Below, one piece after another: positions 9,690 to 20,081 of a stretch of 64,000 nt of DNA. A model generated the notes under the pieces. The model was given only the letters and a program-made list of their open reading frames with translations. It made no database searches and had not been told where the DNA came from. The stretch is from Mortierella alpina. Lineage: Eukaryota > Mortierellomycota > Mortierellomycetes > Mortierellales > Mortierellaceae. The stretch lies in NCBI GenBank assembly GCA_029449245.1, contig JANATF010000003.1, forward strand, positions 744,001 through 808,000. Direction: 5' to 3'. Position 1 is the stretch's first letter. Every line of letters begins with the position of its first letter. The position numbers and the translations under genes were made by a program.

Positions 9690-12215
9690 ATGCCTGAGAC
9701 ACCCGAGGCAGCCATCGCAGCACCCAAGGACCACACTGTCGAAAAGTTGGATGCGGATCAGACAAAACTGTCTGCCAACAGTAACACCACCGACAGTCTT
9801 GAGCCCGCCGATGCCATTGTCGCGATTGGAAATGACATTCTTACCAACGGCACCGGGCAAAGGAGCGGCACCGCCACGCCCTCGGAAGCAGGCGAGGAGA
9901 AATTCTCATTCCACAATGGCGACGACCACGAGGACGACTTTCAGGATGCGGTAGACGATCTGCCTGCGACTCGCAAACTGCACCAGCGCCTCTCGTCCTA
10001 TTCTCCTCAAGTTCGCGAGACCGAGGAGTGGGAGCAGATCATGCAGGATTGGGAGCGGGTCATGGCCGAGAAGCGAATCCGAGATGCAAAGATGAACCTG
10101 GTCGAGCAAGAGAACAAGCGCATGAAGTCTCAGTTGGTCGAAACTGAACTCTCCCGAACCGAGCTTGAGAAGGAGACCAATCAACGCATCCAGGAGCTCG
10201 AGACGGAAAACAAGGAACTTGCCGCAAAAGCCAAGGACCCTGCCAAAGAGAAGAAGGCACTCATGAACCAACTGGAGGAATCCGAGGCCGAGAAGGAATT
10301 ATTTAAGCTGATGCTCGAGGAAACCGAGGGTGAGAAGAAGAGAATCGAGATCAAGTTGGCGCAATCGGAACGGGAGAAGCACCTCTGGATTCAAAAGGCC
10401 GAGAAGATTCAGACCCTCAAAAGCAGACTGAGAACAAAATCTGCCCAGTTTTCGTTGCTCTCTACTTCGACCTCGTCTCTGCTGACTGAAGGTTTAGATG
10501 GTGCGCGTCCGGATAAGGAGCGCAAGCGTATCATGGATCAGGTCACAACCCTCGAGTCTGACCGATCGCGCCTCGCAGCCATGGTCAAGGACACAATGAG
10601 CGCAACAGGTGATCAAAGGAGTCCCGATGCCGCCGCTACAGATGCTTCTACGCTCTCGAACCAGGAGCTCGTCAGCGAAAACAAGAGGTTGAACAACGAA
10701 CTTCAGATGGCCAAGGTCGAGAACTCGCTCTTGCAGCGTCGTGTTGAAGCCATTGAGGTCACACTTCATGACGTCCGAGTCGCTTTGACCAACTCTGAGG
10801 CTCATGCCGAGAGTCTGGAGGCCAAGAAGTACGACCTTCAGGACAAGCTTGCAGCAGCAGAGGGATCGCTCGACCGATCCAGGATCGAGTCCAAAAAGTA
10901 CCAGGCTCTGCACAAGGAGATGCTGGAAAAGAACGACAAGCTGGATCGAGAGTTGCAGGTCATCAAAGCCCGCTTTGAAGCCAAGGATCGGGTCCTGGTC
11001 ACCACACAAAAGCAGCTCTCGGCGGCCAAGGTCGATGGTGGGCTGCTCAAGACGATCCGACGCGAACTCGAGTCTGTCCTGTTTGACTACAACACAGTCG
11101 TACAACATTTTATGGATATCCAAGTGCAAGCGATGGGTGCCAAGGCTCTTGCTAACGCATTGAAGCGTCAGACGAATGAACTGCAGACGCAATTGACCCA
11201 CTACAGGACAATGCTTCTGGGTATCAAGTCCTTTAACAATAACGATCCCATCAAGTCGCCCACTGTGACTACGCTGCGATCGGAATTTAGGATTCTTTTG
11301 GAAAAGATTCAGGAGGAGCAGAACAACCAGGTGGACAGGGAGCGTGCCGACAAGTTCAAGGCGCAGGACTGGAACCGCAAGCTGAGGATGGAGAAGGACT
11401 TTATGAAACTAGAGCTGCAGAATCAGATCGAGAAGTGGAGACGCGTCTCTGTTTACTGGGAGGACAAGTGGCGCAAGACGCAGAATGATCTTCACGAGGC
11501 CGTGACCACGGGCGTTAGCACAGATATGCTGTTCGAGGCCGCTGCCGCTGGGAGCCTGATCGCGCCCGGGAACAACCACTCTTCCAAGCGGCCTTCGCCT
11601 GCTGGGTCGGTGGCCGCAGGAGGAGCAACAGTAGGAGCAACAGTGGGTATGCATGATCAAGCAAGGCATGTTCTTGATGCTGGAGGCAAGAGTCGTCCCG
11701 TCTCTACTGGTCCCGGGCCTTTATCGCGGTCAGCCAGCACTAGCTACATCTCCACGTCTTCTACCACACCTACAACGGACACGACCGCAGGCTCGTCATC
11801 GATCACAGACTCGATCTCAGATCTTGTCAAGCCATTCCTTGGGCGATCAATGTCGCAGACCACCACCGGCTCGGGAGGCGGACGCAATCCTTCTTCACGC
11901 TTGGCAGCGGCTGCCACGTTGCGAACGCCTATTGCAGCGGGTCTGCCAGCGAGTGTGACAGGGGTTGGGGCAATGGGCAACACTGCAGTGTCGAGGACGT
12001 CGTTGCGCTCCAAGAGCATGGCGGCTTCTGCGATCGGTACGGCTAGGAACCATGCACTGCAGGCAGGCGTGCCCGATGCGGTGGTGACGGTGGCGAGTCG
12101 GGAGGCGCAGACGCGAGCCAACTCGAGCATCTCGACGGTGGCCAAGAGTGTGGACCAGGCGCTTTCAGAATCGGATCGACTCAAGGCCGATGTGCGACGG
12201 ATGCTCAACCGCTAA
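9690..12215 (+). CDS. large coiled-coil protein, unrecognised
   Basis: A single exon of 841 aa. The first 120 residues are acidic and low-complexity. From about residue 115 to 630 the sequence is dominated by Glu/Lys/Leu/Gln heptads with recurring runs such as EKELFKLMLEETEGEKKR, a long coiled coil with a Ser-rich break near residue 255-265. A short dense patch rich in aromatics (EKWRRVSVYWEDKWRK) ends the rod. The last 200 residues are Ser/Thr/Gly/Ala-rich and probably disordered, closing with a small helix (DRLKADVRRMLNR). No motor, Hook, GRIP or membrane motif is visible. A structural, trafficking or cytoskeletal adaptor role is possible from architecture alone, but no family is assigned. 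ATG at 9690 is the first in frame. Confidence 0.7.
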   Translation: MPETPEAAIAAPKDHTVEKLDADQTKLSANSNTTDSLEPADAIVAIGNDILTNGTGQRSGTATPSEAGEEKFSFHNGDDHEDDFQDAVDDLPATRKLHQRLSSYSPQVRETEEWEQIMQDWERVMAEKRIRDAKMNLVEQENKRMKSQLVETELSRTELEKETNQRIQELETENKELAAKAKDPAKEKKALMNQLEESEAEKELFKLMLEETEGEKKRIEIKLAQSEREKHLWIQKAEKIQTLKSRLRTKSAQFSLLSTSTSSLLTEGLDGARPDKERKRIMDQVTTLESDRSRLAAMVKDTMSATGDQRSPDAAATDASTLSNQELVSENKRLNNELQMAKVENSLLQRRVEAIEVTLHDVRVALTNSEAHAESLEAKKYDLQDKLAAAEGSLDRSRIESKKYQALHKEMLEKNDKLDRELQVIKARFEAKDRVLVTTQKQLSAAKVDGGLLKTIRRELESVLFDYNTVVQHFMDIQVQAMGAKALANALKRQTNELQTQLTHYRTMLLGIKSFNNNDPIKSPTVTTLRSEFRILLEKIQEEQNNQVDRERADKFKAQDWNRKLRMEKDFMKLELQNQIEKWRRVSVYWEDKWRKTQNDLHEAVTTGVSTDMLFEAAAAGSLIAPGNNHSSKRPSPAGSVAAGGATVGATVGMHDQARHVLDAGGKSRPVSTGPGPLSRSASTSYISTSSTTPTTDTTAGSSSITDSISDLVKPFLGRSMSQTTTGSGGGRNPSSRLAAAATLRTPIAAGLPASVTGVGAMGNTAVSRTSLRSKSMAASAIGTARNHALQAGVPDAVVTVASREAQTRANSSISTVAKSVDQALSESDRLKADVRRMLNR

Positions 12216-12467
12216 GAATGCGAGAGTGTGCCGTGAACAACACGACTCCTGATAGACGAGCGGCAAGACAGCAAGACGCCATAAAAATAACCCAGTTGAC
12301 TCTGTGCACGCTCCATTTTCGGCCGCATCCGATCGGGTGCGCCACTTTGTATCCACGACAACACAAGCCCTGGGTACAAAGATTCTCCACTACGCTACAC
12401 TTGCACACACTTTGTACACATACACTTCATACTTTTCAGCCTCAGTGACATTCTCGCTCAATGGGCA

Positions 12468-14585
12468 ATGCGGGACACTGCATCCTTCACACCTGCTGCA
12501 CATGCCCACGCACAAGCACATGCACAGCTGCACTCAAGCGCAATCACCATAGCAACAACAACCACATACCCGCACTTGCAGCCGCAAGTGCACTCACGTC
12601 CAACAACGCAACCTGATTCAGTCGCCAGACTGCCTCACAATGTCTTTGACATTCCAGAGCTCCTCCTACCCATATGCTCCCACCTCTCCTCACACGACAT
12701 TCTTCAGTGCATTCTAGTCTCCCGCCGCTTCCATACCCTGTGCATCCCCATTCTGTACTCCTCAATCTCGATCCTGTCCGCATTTCAGTTTTACCGGTTC
12801 CGCTCTTCCGCCGCTCAACACGCTCTAGCCCGCTATGGCTCCTTTGTCCGGGTGTTCAAGACCCAATACTACAACACTCTGCCATGCTTCCTGAATTCAT
12901 CCGTCGACTGCAGCAACCTCACTCGCATCGAGTTCCCCAGGGCCTGTCGATTCTCTGATCCTGTTGTTCCTCGTGGATATTGCCGACAGGCTGTCGACGA
13001 TGTAGATCGGATCGTCGACGAGGGAGAAGTTTCTGAGACCAGTTTTCGGCAACACGATCTTACAAACATAATAGAGAAGAATACAGCCACTAGGATCGCG
13101 GATATGAAGACCGCGGAGGCAAGGGCGCGGAGCGTCCTTGGAATCTTTGACGAGACGACCTTGATTGAGCTGATGCAAAAGTGTCCGCGACTGACTGTAT
13201 TGTCAATGGTCGGGTTTCCATTTGATAATGATCTCTTGATCCGGCAGATCGCGGATCGACTGTCCATCTCCTCGGCGTCCCCGGCGTCTGCAGGACTCAG
13301 GACACTCGCGTTGACCAACCTTCACTTTTGCCGTCTCAAGGCGAGCTCAATCGAGTACCTGCTGAATCATTGCACACCAGAAATCGAGGAGCTGCTACTC
13401 TGTATATCCTACGGGAGTCGAGCCGAGGTGGTAGATCTGGCCACGCAGGAAGGAGTGCAAGAAGAATCCATGGATGGTACGGGGCAAGAGAGCGATCATT
13501 CCAATGACACGCGGATAGGAGCCTACCCTGATGACACAATCTGGAATCTCAAAAAGTTGTCTCTCAAGGGCGACTTGACTGGCTCTGGCACCTTGGCCTG
13601 GTTACCACTCTTGCGACGGAGTACCTGGTTGAGCAGCATACACATGGACCTCTTCACAGAGCGCGCTATGGACCAACTTGCTTCCACGCTGAGCCAGTAT
13701 TGTCCCAAAGTCACAGATATGACGGTACGGTGTTCGACCGCAAGTCCTCAGGAAGATGATCGAATTGCAGATTTGATTCGGTCGTCTACGGCATGGACCC
13801 ATCTATCCATGTCGTTCTTCCACGGATTCGGTCCTCTCTCCACCGCAGCGTTGGTTAAGCACCCTGCCACATTGGAGACCCTGGTTTTGGAAGAGTGCGA
13901 CGGCTTCGGTAGTGAAGATATTCAACGCGTGCTGAGTTCATGCCCCAACTTGAGGACATTCCGAGCCATGACGTCGAACGGCTGGGATTTTTCGAGCACA
14001 GTCTATCTGGATGCGAGCGAGATGGTGGATTCACCCTGGGTCTGTCATCGGCTAGAGAACCTGAAGATTATTATCACAGGCATTGCTAGACCAGATTTAC
14101 GAGTCGATCAGTACGGCGTGCTGCTGGCAGGTCCACTCCACGACGGAACCATTCAGGGGTTTGATTTGCAGCGTATCGTGTATCAACAACTCGGAAGGTT
14201 GACACATCTGCAGGAACTGTGGTTGGGGCACGACAAGCAGGATCTGGACGATGAAGATAATTATCACAGGACAGAAGTAGAGGGTCAATGGAGGTTTATT
14301 GACCCAGACGAGCAGTTTGAGTGCCTCGAATTCTCGCTTAGGAGTGGACTGGACCTGCTGAGTGGGCTGAAGGATCTGAGGACGCTGAATTTGGATAGAC
14401 TGCAGACTCGGATTGGCATGTCGGAGGTACAGTGGATGGCACAGCAATGGCCCAGGCTGGAGAGGGTGATAGGTCTGGTGGTGCAGGGAGACCAGGTACC
14501 GAAGCATGTGCAGTGGCTCTATGACAATCACCCTCACATTGCACTGCCGCCCGTTCTTGGTAACTTTTTCACCTCGTTTTCATGA
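12468..14585 (+). CDS. F-box protein with leucine-rich-repeat-like C-terminus
   Basis: A single exon of 705 aa. After a His/Thr/Gln-rich leader, residues about 50-90 form an F-box (FDIPELLLPICSHL then HDILQCILVSRRFH), the element that docks to Skp1 in SCF ubiquitin ligases. The rest has irregular leucine-rich repeats (for example LTVLSMVGFPF, LRTLALTNLHF, LETLVLEECDGF, LRTLNLDRL), the usual substrate-recognition array of the large F-box/LRR families of Mortierella-type fungi. The target is unknown. The ATG at 12468 is chosen because it opens the frame; a later start would keep the F-box only if before residue 45. Confidence 0.8.
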   Translation: MRDTASFTPAAHAHAQAHAQLHSSAITIATTTTYPHLQPQVHSRPTTQPDSVARLPHNVFDIPELLLPICSHLSSHDILQCILVSRRFHTLCIPILYSSISILSAFQFYRFRSSAAQHALARYGSFVRVFKTQYYNTLPCFLNSSVDCSNLTRIEFPRACRFSDPVVPRGYCRQAVDDVDRIVDEGEVSETSFRQHDLTNIIEKNTATRIADMKTAEARARSVLGIFDETTLIELMQKCPRLTVLSMVGFPFDNDLLIRQIADRLSISSASPASAGLRTLALTNLHFCRLKASSIEYLLNHCTPEIEELLLCISYGSRAEVVDLATQEGVQEESMDGTGQESDHSNDTRIGAYPDDTIWNLKKLSLKGDLTGSGTLAWLPLLRRSTWLSSIHMDLFTERAMDQLASTLSQYCPKVTDMTVRCSTASPQEDDRIADLIRSSTAWTHLSMSFFHGFGPLSTAALVKHPATLETLVLEECDGFGSEDIQRVLSSCPNLRTFRAMTSNGWDFSSTVYLDASEMVDSPWVCHRLENLKIIITGIARPDLRVDQYGVLLAGPLHDGTIQGFDLQRIVYQQLGRLTHLQELWLGHDKQDLDDEDNYHRTEVEGQWRFIDPDEQFECLEFSLRSGLDLLSGLKDLRTLNLDRLQTRIGMSEVQWMAQQWPRLERVIGLVVQGDQVPKHVQWLYDNHPHIALPPVLGNFFTSFS

Positions 14586-14775
14586 GAGAAAAGGAATAAA
14601 GTTGAGTGTCCTGTAGGCACAGACCAAGTGTCGAAAAACGTATTTGTACACATTCTTGTCGTGCCACGTTGCAAAAAAATTGAAACCAGAATGGACACGA
14701 AAGCAGAGACTTTCAAGTCGAATGCACTCTGTCGACTTTTTTCTTCATCTCCTCTGCTACATCACATTACATAAA

Positions 14776-15339
14776 ATGACATTCACATCTTTCAAGGGCT
14801 CATCAATAACGAGCTGTAACGTTGCACCTGCGACACAATTTCTTGTCTATCCAACGACCCTCCCACTCCGATCCCTGTTACTCATAGGAGCAATACTGCT
14901 CTATCACGCTTTGTTCCCAGTGATATTCGACGCTTCCACAGCCGAACTAACAACACAGCCATCCACTGCCTCGAGCACAGACCCATCAGGGACAAAACTA
15001 CCCTCCCCTCCCCCTGCCGCGTTTGGTCATCCTAACGGACACGAGGTCTACGAACAGCAACAGCGCCATTTCCAGGAACAGCAGCAGCAGGCACACGCGC
15101 GTGCACCTCCAGGTCATGACCGGTCTCCTCTCGACGAGCTCTACGACGATTCTTACAGGCACGACCATGCATATGAGGACCCCTCGTCGTTAGGCTGGGA
15201 TTGTCAAGGCTATTATTGTTCCAATACTCGGACCTGCGTAGAGAAGCCGATCGATTGCCCATGCCCTTTGCCCACAGATATAAAGCGTACTAGAGGAGAC
15301 TGGTATATCTGCTACCGCCGGGCACAGGCAGAGTATTAA
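14776..15339 (+). CDS. LCL2: Lcl2-like (long chronological lifespan protein 2) secretory protein
   Basis: 187 aa from the ATG at 14776. A hydrophobic segment (PLRSLLLIGAILLYHALFPV) near residues 33-53 serves as signal sequence or anchor. A Gln/His-rich linker follows, and the C-terminus has the cysteine signature of the fungal Lcl2 family: GWDCQGYYCSNTRTCVEKP, then DCPCPLP and a final YICYRR. In yeast, Lcl2 is linked to ER-associated degradation and lifespan. An in-frame ATG at 14722 would prepend a second hydrophobic stretch, so the start is uncertain. The linker is longer than in yeast. Confidence 0.75.
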   Translation: MTFTSFKGSSITSCNVAPATQFLVYPTTLPLRSLLLIGAILLYHALFPVIFDASTAELTTQPSTASSTDPSGTKLPSPPPAAFGHPNGHEVYEQQQRHFQEQQQQAHARAPPGHDRSPLDELYDDSYRHDHAYEDPSSLGWDCQGYYCSNTRTCVEKPIDCPCPLPTDIKRTRGDWYICYRRAQAEY

Positions 15340-15362
15340 AATTCACTTTTTTTTATGAGATT

Positions 15363-16111
15363 TTATACAGATGTTGTCCTGGCTTGTACGTCGAGAAATT
15401 CTTTTCTGACCGCTGTTAGGTATGCCATAGTCCCAATCGCCAAATACAGTCCTCCATTGACGGTCTGAGCCTCCAACAAAGCCGCGATCGTGAGCGGGAT
15501 GTAGAAGAGTACCTTGGGCATGTGTGAACTGGAGGACAAAAAGTAGTGCCGGTTCACTAAAGGAAATTCAATTGCCAGCACAATTAATCCTAAGCAGCTA
15601 CTCTCGGTCAGAATTAAAAAAAAATAAGCAGCCAGCAGCAAGATGGTTAGTTATTGACTCGGTCTATAATGATATTTGTTAGCCGCAGACCCAGTGCTCT
15701 CTGAAGAATAAAAACGCCTCTTACATAAGTGACACTGGAAGGAGCGGCACTGGTTCTTCATACAGCCTAGGCAGCTTTCTAGACACATTCAACGGCAAAG
15801 CGAGATGTACGGGTTAGTCGTCGCAACTCACACTACCCATTCCGGCCCTTAAACGACATAAAGAGAAAGCAGTGGTGTAATACTTTAGTTCATCGAACGC
15901 CGGAAGTGGTTCAAAGGTGCCGAGTACGCCGCCTACAACGAGAACTACGTCGAGGCGTATCAGCCTTTATTACTTTTTTTTTGTTCAAAAGGCTGACGAG
16001 TAAGGACAATTGGACAAATACCCTGGATTAGGATTGGAACTCGCTTCTCTTACCGAACGATGCGCACAAGCAAATAAGTCTTGCCAACTCGTCCCAAGCC
16101 GTGCTGCCCAT
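15363..16111 (-). CDS. small DUF7727-like integral membrane protein
   Basis: Four exons on the minus strand (16111-16054, 15944-15884, 15778-15725, 15597-15363) join in perfect phase to give 135 aa. The N-terminus MGSTAWDELARL matches the family's MGxxxWEE start; then VGGVLG, a hydrophobic helix ending GLIVLAIEFPL, and a final pair of helices around YIPLTIAALLEAQTVNGG and YLAIGTMAYLTA. Length and order fit the small fungal DUF7727-type multi-pass proteins, whose function is unknown. Splice sites are GTAAGA, GTATTA and GTAAGA donors, two with ACTAAC branch sites near the acceptors. The acceptor of exon 2 could instead be 12 nt further on (15932). Family assignment is from remembered pattern, not a search. 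Confidence 0.55.
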
Positions 16112-16645
16112 GACAAGGTGAAACTTGTAAATACGCTGTGTGAATTCCAGGGTGTGCCTGAGCTGTGGTGCGGACTATTTAAGGTTTAGAGGAGGGACAG
16201 TTGCATTGCTTTCAATGGAAGGAGGAACTTGGCTTGAGGAATGTGCATGTTAGAAAAAGAAACAAGATGGAAGAAGAATGTCAATTGAGCCGCTATTCCC
16301 TCACCACTCAACTTTTGCCGGCAGGCCAGCTAGAAAACAAAATTGAAAATAGCTGTCGAACTTGAACGACAGTGAGCAAAAATACGTCCAAACCGACAAC
16401 AAGGTGTGAGCAGTGGGGACAACGACGCTAGGGAGTCACTGGCCTCGACCAAGTCAGAAGTGTTTATTTTTCCGGAGTTGGGCTTTATGAATCGAAGGCG
16501 AAAGACCTTCTCAGAGCTAAATATACGGCTTAATGAAGCACACAGTTGTTCCTGGACGCGATCGGCCCATATAAAGTCATACAATACGGACACAGCATAT
16601 CGTCTATGAGTTTTATAGATTGAGGCCCAGACCACCACTCTGATT
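16112..16645. other. intergenic between divergent/tandem minus-strand genes
   Basis: Promoter side of the DUF7727-like gene and 3' flank of the first kinase-Sel1 gene. Small ORFs here are not supported. Confidence 0.45.
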
Positions 16646-19540
16646 TTAGCGCTGCGTTCCTCCACTACCAGCCTCACGCGCCTTTGCGTACCACTCTGAG
16701 GACCGGTTGTTGTCCTGTAGCACACCTTTGCCGTCGCGATACAAGTCGCCGATTCTGAACATGGCTGCAGCATCTCCAACATCGCTTGCCTTGAGGAACC
16801 ACCTCATGGCCTGCCCGTAGTCCTGCTCAACACCTTGACCATCGCGGTACAAGATACCGATGTTGCCCATGGCGGTGGCATCTCCAACATCGCTTGCTTT
16901 GAGAAACCATTCCATAGCCACGCCGTAGTCTTGTTCAACACCTTGACCATTCTTGTGCATCAGACCGATGTTACCCATGGCAATAGCATCTCCAGCATCG
17001 CTTGCGTTGAGGTACCACTCCATAGCCTTGCCATAGTCCTTCTCAACGCCTTGACCACTGTCGTACATGACGCCGATGTAACACATGGCAATAGTATTCC
17101 CAGCATCGCTTGCAATGCGGTACCACTCCAGAGCTTTGCTATAGTCCTGATCAATACCTTGACCGTAGTAGTACATGGTACCGATGTTCCCCATGGATCG
17201 AGCATCGCCAGCATCGCTTGCTTTTAGGAACCACTCCATAGCCTTGTTGTAATCATGCTCAACACCTTGACCACTGCCGTACATGATACCGATATTGCCC
17301 ATAGCAGTACTATCTCCAGCTTCGCTCGCCTTGAGGAACCATTCCAGAGCCTTGTCATAGTCCTTATCACTGCCATACATAAGGCCGATGTTGCCCATGG
17401 ATGTAGCGTCTCCAGCAATGCTTGCCTTAAGGAACCACTCCATTGCCTTTTTATCGTCCTGCTCAAAGCCCTGACCAGTGCCATACAAGATGCCGATGTT
17501 TCCCATGGCAGTGGCATCTCCACCATCGCTGGCTTTTAGGAACCACTCCATAGCCTTTGTATAGTCCTGCTCAACACCTTGACCGTTGCCGTACATGAGG
17601 CCGATGTTGGCCATGGCTACGGCATTTCCACCATTACATGCTTTGAGATACCACTCCATGGCTTTGCCACAATCCTCCTCAACACCCTGACCATTAGTGT
17701 ACATGATGCCGATGTTACCCAGGGCAGTAGCATTTCCAGCATCGCTTGCTATGCGGTACCACTCCAGAGCCTTGCTGTAGTCCTGATCAACACCTTGACC
17801 ATAGTAGTACATGGTACCGATGTTTCCCATGGCAGTAGCATCTCCAGCATTGCTTGCCAGGACGAGCCACTCCATAGCCTTGCCATCATCCTGAGCAACA
17901 CCTCGACCAGCACCATACAGGATGCCGATGTTTCCCATGGCAGTACCATTTCCAGAATCGCTTGCTTTGAGGAACCACTCCAAAGCCTTTTCATAATTTT
18001 GCTCGACACCTTGACCGTCCACATACATGAGGCCGATGTTGCCTATTGCAGTATCATCACCAACGCTGCTTGCTTTGAGGTACCACTCCATAGCTTTGCC
18101 GAAATCCTTTTCCAGTTCGTCGCCGTGATGGTACATCGCGCCAATTTGACGGTCTATAACCGCTCTCACGCCGCCCATATTGAAGCTGAACCACTCCATG
18201 GTTCTGGTGTGATGTTCAGAAACTCCAGCCTCGTGATGAACTATGCAATTACAGAGTCTGCCTTGCTCGTTCAATGCATCCTCTACCTGACGATACCAGG
18301 ATGTCGCTTTCTTGTCATCCTGCTCCACGCCGCGGCCATACTGATACATCTGGCTGATCTTGAGCATTGACACTGCTATTCCCGCCTCGCTTGCAGCAAG
18401 GTACCATTTCAAGGCTTCGCCATAATCCGTCTCCACACCTCGGCCAGAGTAGAAAATGTTGCCTATGTTGAACATGGTCTTTGCTGATTCATTACCACCA
18501 GCAGGGCTGCCAAACCAGTCCATTTTCTTGCTATCGCGCAGCATCCCGCCGTTCTTGAGTATATCCTTGAACCCCACAAGTTCCTTCATCTTGAAAGACT
18601 TTTCCAGAGCCTTGATAAAATGATCCATCTTGCCCTTGTTGACCGCGATGTTTTGTTGTTGGTCCAGTTCAGGCTCTCCGTGTGAAGGTTGCAAGATATC
18701 CGTAAGCAGATCCAAGGCAGCAGGTCTCTTGTCTGGGACTAGGACCCAGCATATCTGGATACAGTCTGCATAAGCCTTCGGTGTGCCGTCAGGATATTCT
18801 TCGAGGACGCCGTTGAAGATACAGGACATCATTCCATCGGGGGTGTGCCCTCGGTAGGGTTGAATGCTCTCGGCTGCCATCTCCCACATCACCATTCCTA
18901 ACGCATAGACATCGGACTTGCTTGAGTACTGTGGCGGATTCTGAAATAGCTCAGGTGCCATCCACTGAAGGGTGCCTCCTCTACCAGTCTCGCCCATCCT
19001 TATGGCGAGCCCAAAATCGCATATCTTGGCTTCCTTGTGCTCGGTGAGGAGAATGTTGGAGCTCTTGATGTCGCAATGGATGATGCCCTGGCTATGAAGA
19101 TACGCCAACCCGATAGAGACATCTTTGGCGATCTGCGTCTTGACTTTCCAATCCTTGAGAACCTTGCCTACTATCGCGTCTGCCAGACTTCCTCCTTCGA
19201 CATACTCCATGACAATCATGTCGTGATGAACATAGTAGAACTGGACAATATGTTTGTGGGTGAGGTTTAGTATGATGGTGACTTCCTGTTTGGTGCTCTT
19301 GTGTTTTGAATCGAGGAATCGCTTGACCGCCACATCGTCGAGTCCGCACTTGGCTTTGAAGATCTCGGCTTGAGCACCATGACCAATCTTCTTTCCCAAC
19401 TTGAGGCTGTCAGGCTAGATAAAGAGATGTTGAAGATATCGCTGCTTGTTATTAGCACATCTTTTGAACTACGGAGTTGTGAAAGACATTTGGCTAAGAT
19501 CAACTTGTAATACATTGAAAGAACGGGACCAACTCAACAT
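16646..19540 (-). CDS. TKL-type protein kinase with Sel1 repeats (copy A)
   Basis: Two exons (19540-19514 and 19414-16646) give 931 aa. A nine-residue first exon (MLSWSRSFN) is inferred because the same exon and donor position exist in the paralogue. The kinase domain (about residues 15-260) has the Gly loop GHGAQAEIF, the lysine in VAVKRF, catalytic loop HCDIKSSN, DFGLA and MAPELF; the Cys before the catalytic Asp makes it a non-RD kinase. A linker follows, then about 17 Sel1 repeats of 36 residues of the type AMGNIGxMYxxGQGVEQDY, which form an alpha-alpha solenoid for protein binding. Signalling adaptor-kinases of this design are abundant in Mucoromycota and Mortierellomycota. No signal peptide or membrane segment is seen. 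Confidence 0.85.
18825..19221 (-). repeat. 397-bp near-identical tract, copy A (gene conversion candidate)
   Basis: Matches 22441-22837 with four substitutions by eye, all synonymous, and no gap, while sequence on either side diverges sharply. It encodes the activation-loop half of the kinase domain (catalytic loop to C-lobe). Confidence 0.85.
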
Positions 19541-20081
19541 GGCAACTCAAGATTAATATGATTCCTGTGGTGGCAATAGAGGGAAGGAAAAGGGTGTGAG
19601 AGAATAAACGAAGACAAGAGGCGAGTGGTGCATGGAGGAGACGAAAAACAAATAGCTCCCATTCCTGTGTAACTTCAACATTTGGCCTGATTCGTTGCCA
19701 TGCCCATAATTGCCCAAGGCGAAGAAGAGGCGAATGTTATTCCTATTGCATGCAGGACTCGGAGGACTATTCGCACTCGACTGTGCCTCGGATTCAGGGA
19801 CTGGAGACGCGCAACCTTCATCTAAAGAAAAAAAAACGTTTCGGTTGTTCAAGCTGCTTAAAAAGTCGACTATGTTACTATTGTGATAGCAGTTCGTGTA
19901 GGACTAAGCTAACCTGTCTCACGAGGCCTATACTCAGGTCTCATCTTATACCTCCAACGCTTCCTAAATCATACTTCATCATTCCGACTCTCATCCTCTG
20001 AAACGTCTTTTGCCATGGCGGTACAAGGCGCCAACATTGAGCGTGGCCATGGCGCTTCCATCGTTTATTTTGGACGTACTA
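19541..20081. other. intergenic; duplicated 5' flank of the kinase genes
   Basis: Sequence at about 19560-19720 resembles 23190-23320 (shared words such as GACTTCAACAT and GGCCTGATT...TTGCCATGCCCAT), so the duplication that made the two kinase genes included their upstream DNA. No other gene is seen. Confidence 0.55.

Noticed and set aside
10494-11201. 235-codon minus-strand frame inside the coiled-coil gene
   Set aside because: Leu-rich complement of Gln/Glu/Lys codons; no motif of its own.
15884-15970. Plus-strand piece reading FIERRKWFKGAEYAAYNENY
   Set aside because: It looked coding, but the minus strand over the same bases gives an exon that fits a four-exon membrane-protein gene in perfect phase, so this is its complement.
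17579-18370. Plus-strand open frame of 263 codons, and a similar one at 20871-21599
   Set aside because: These are antisense to the Sel1 repeats; the periodic HGSSISSIAC-like pattern is the complement of the repeat codons.
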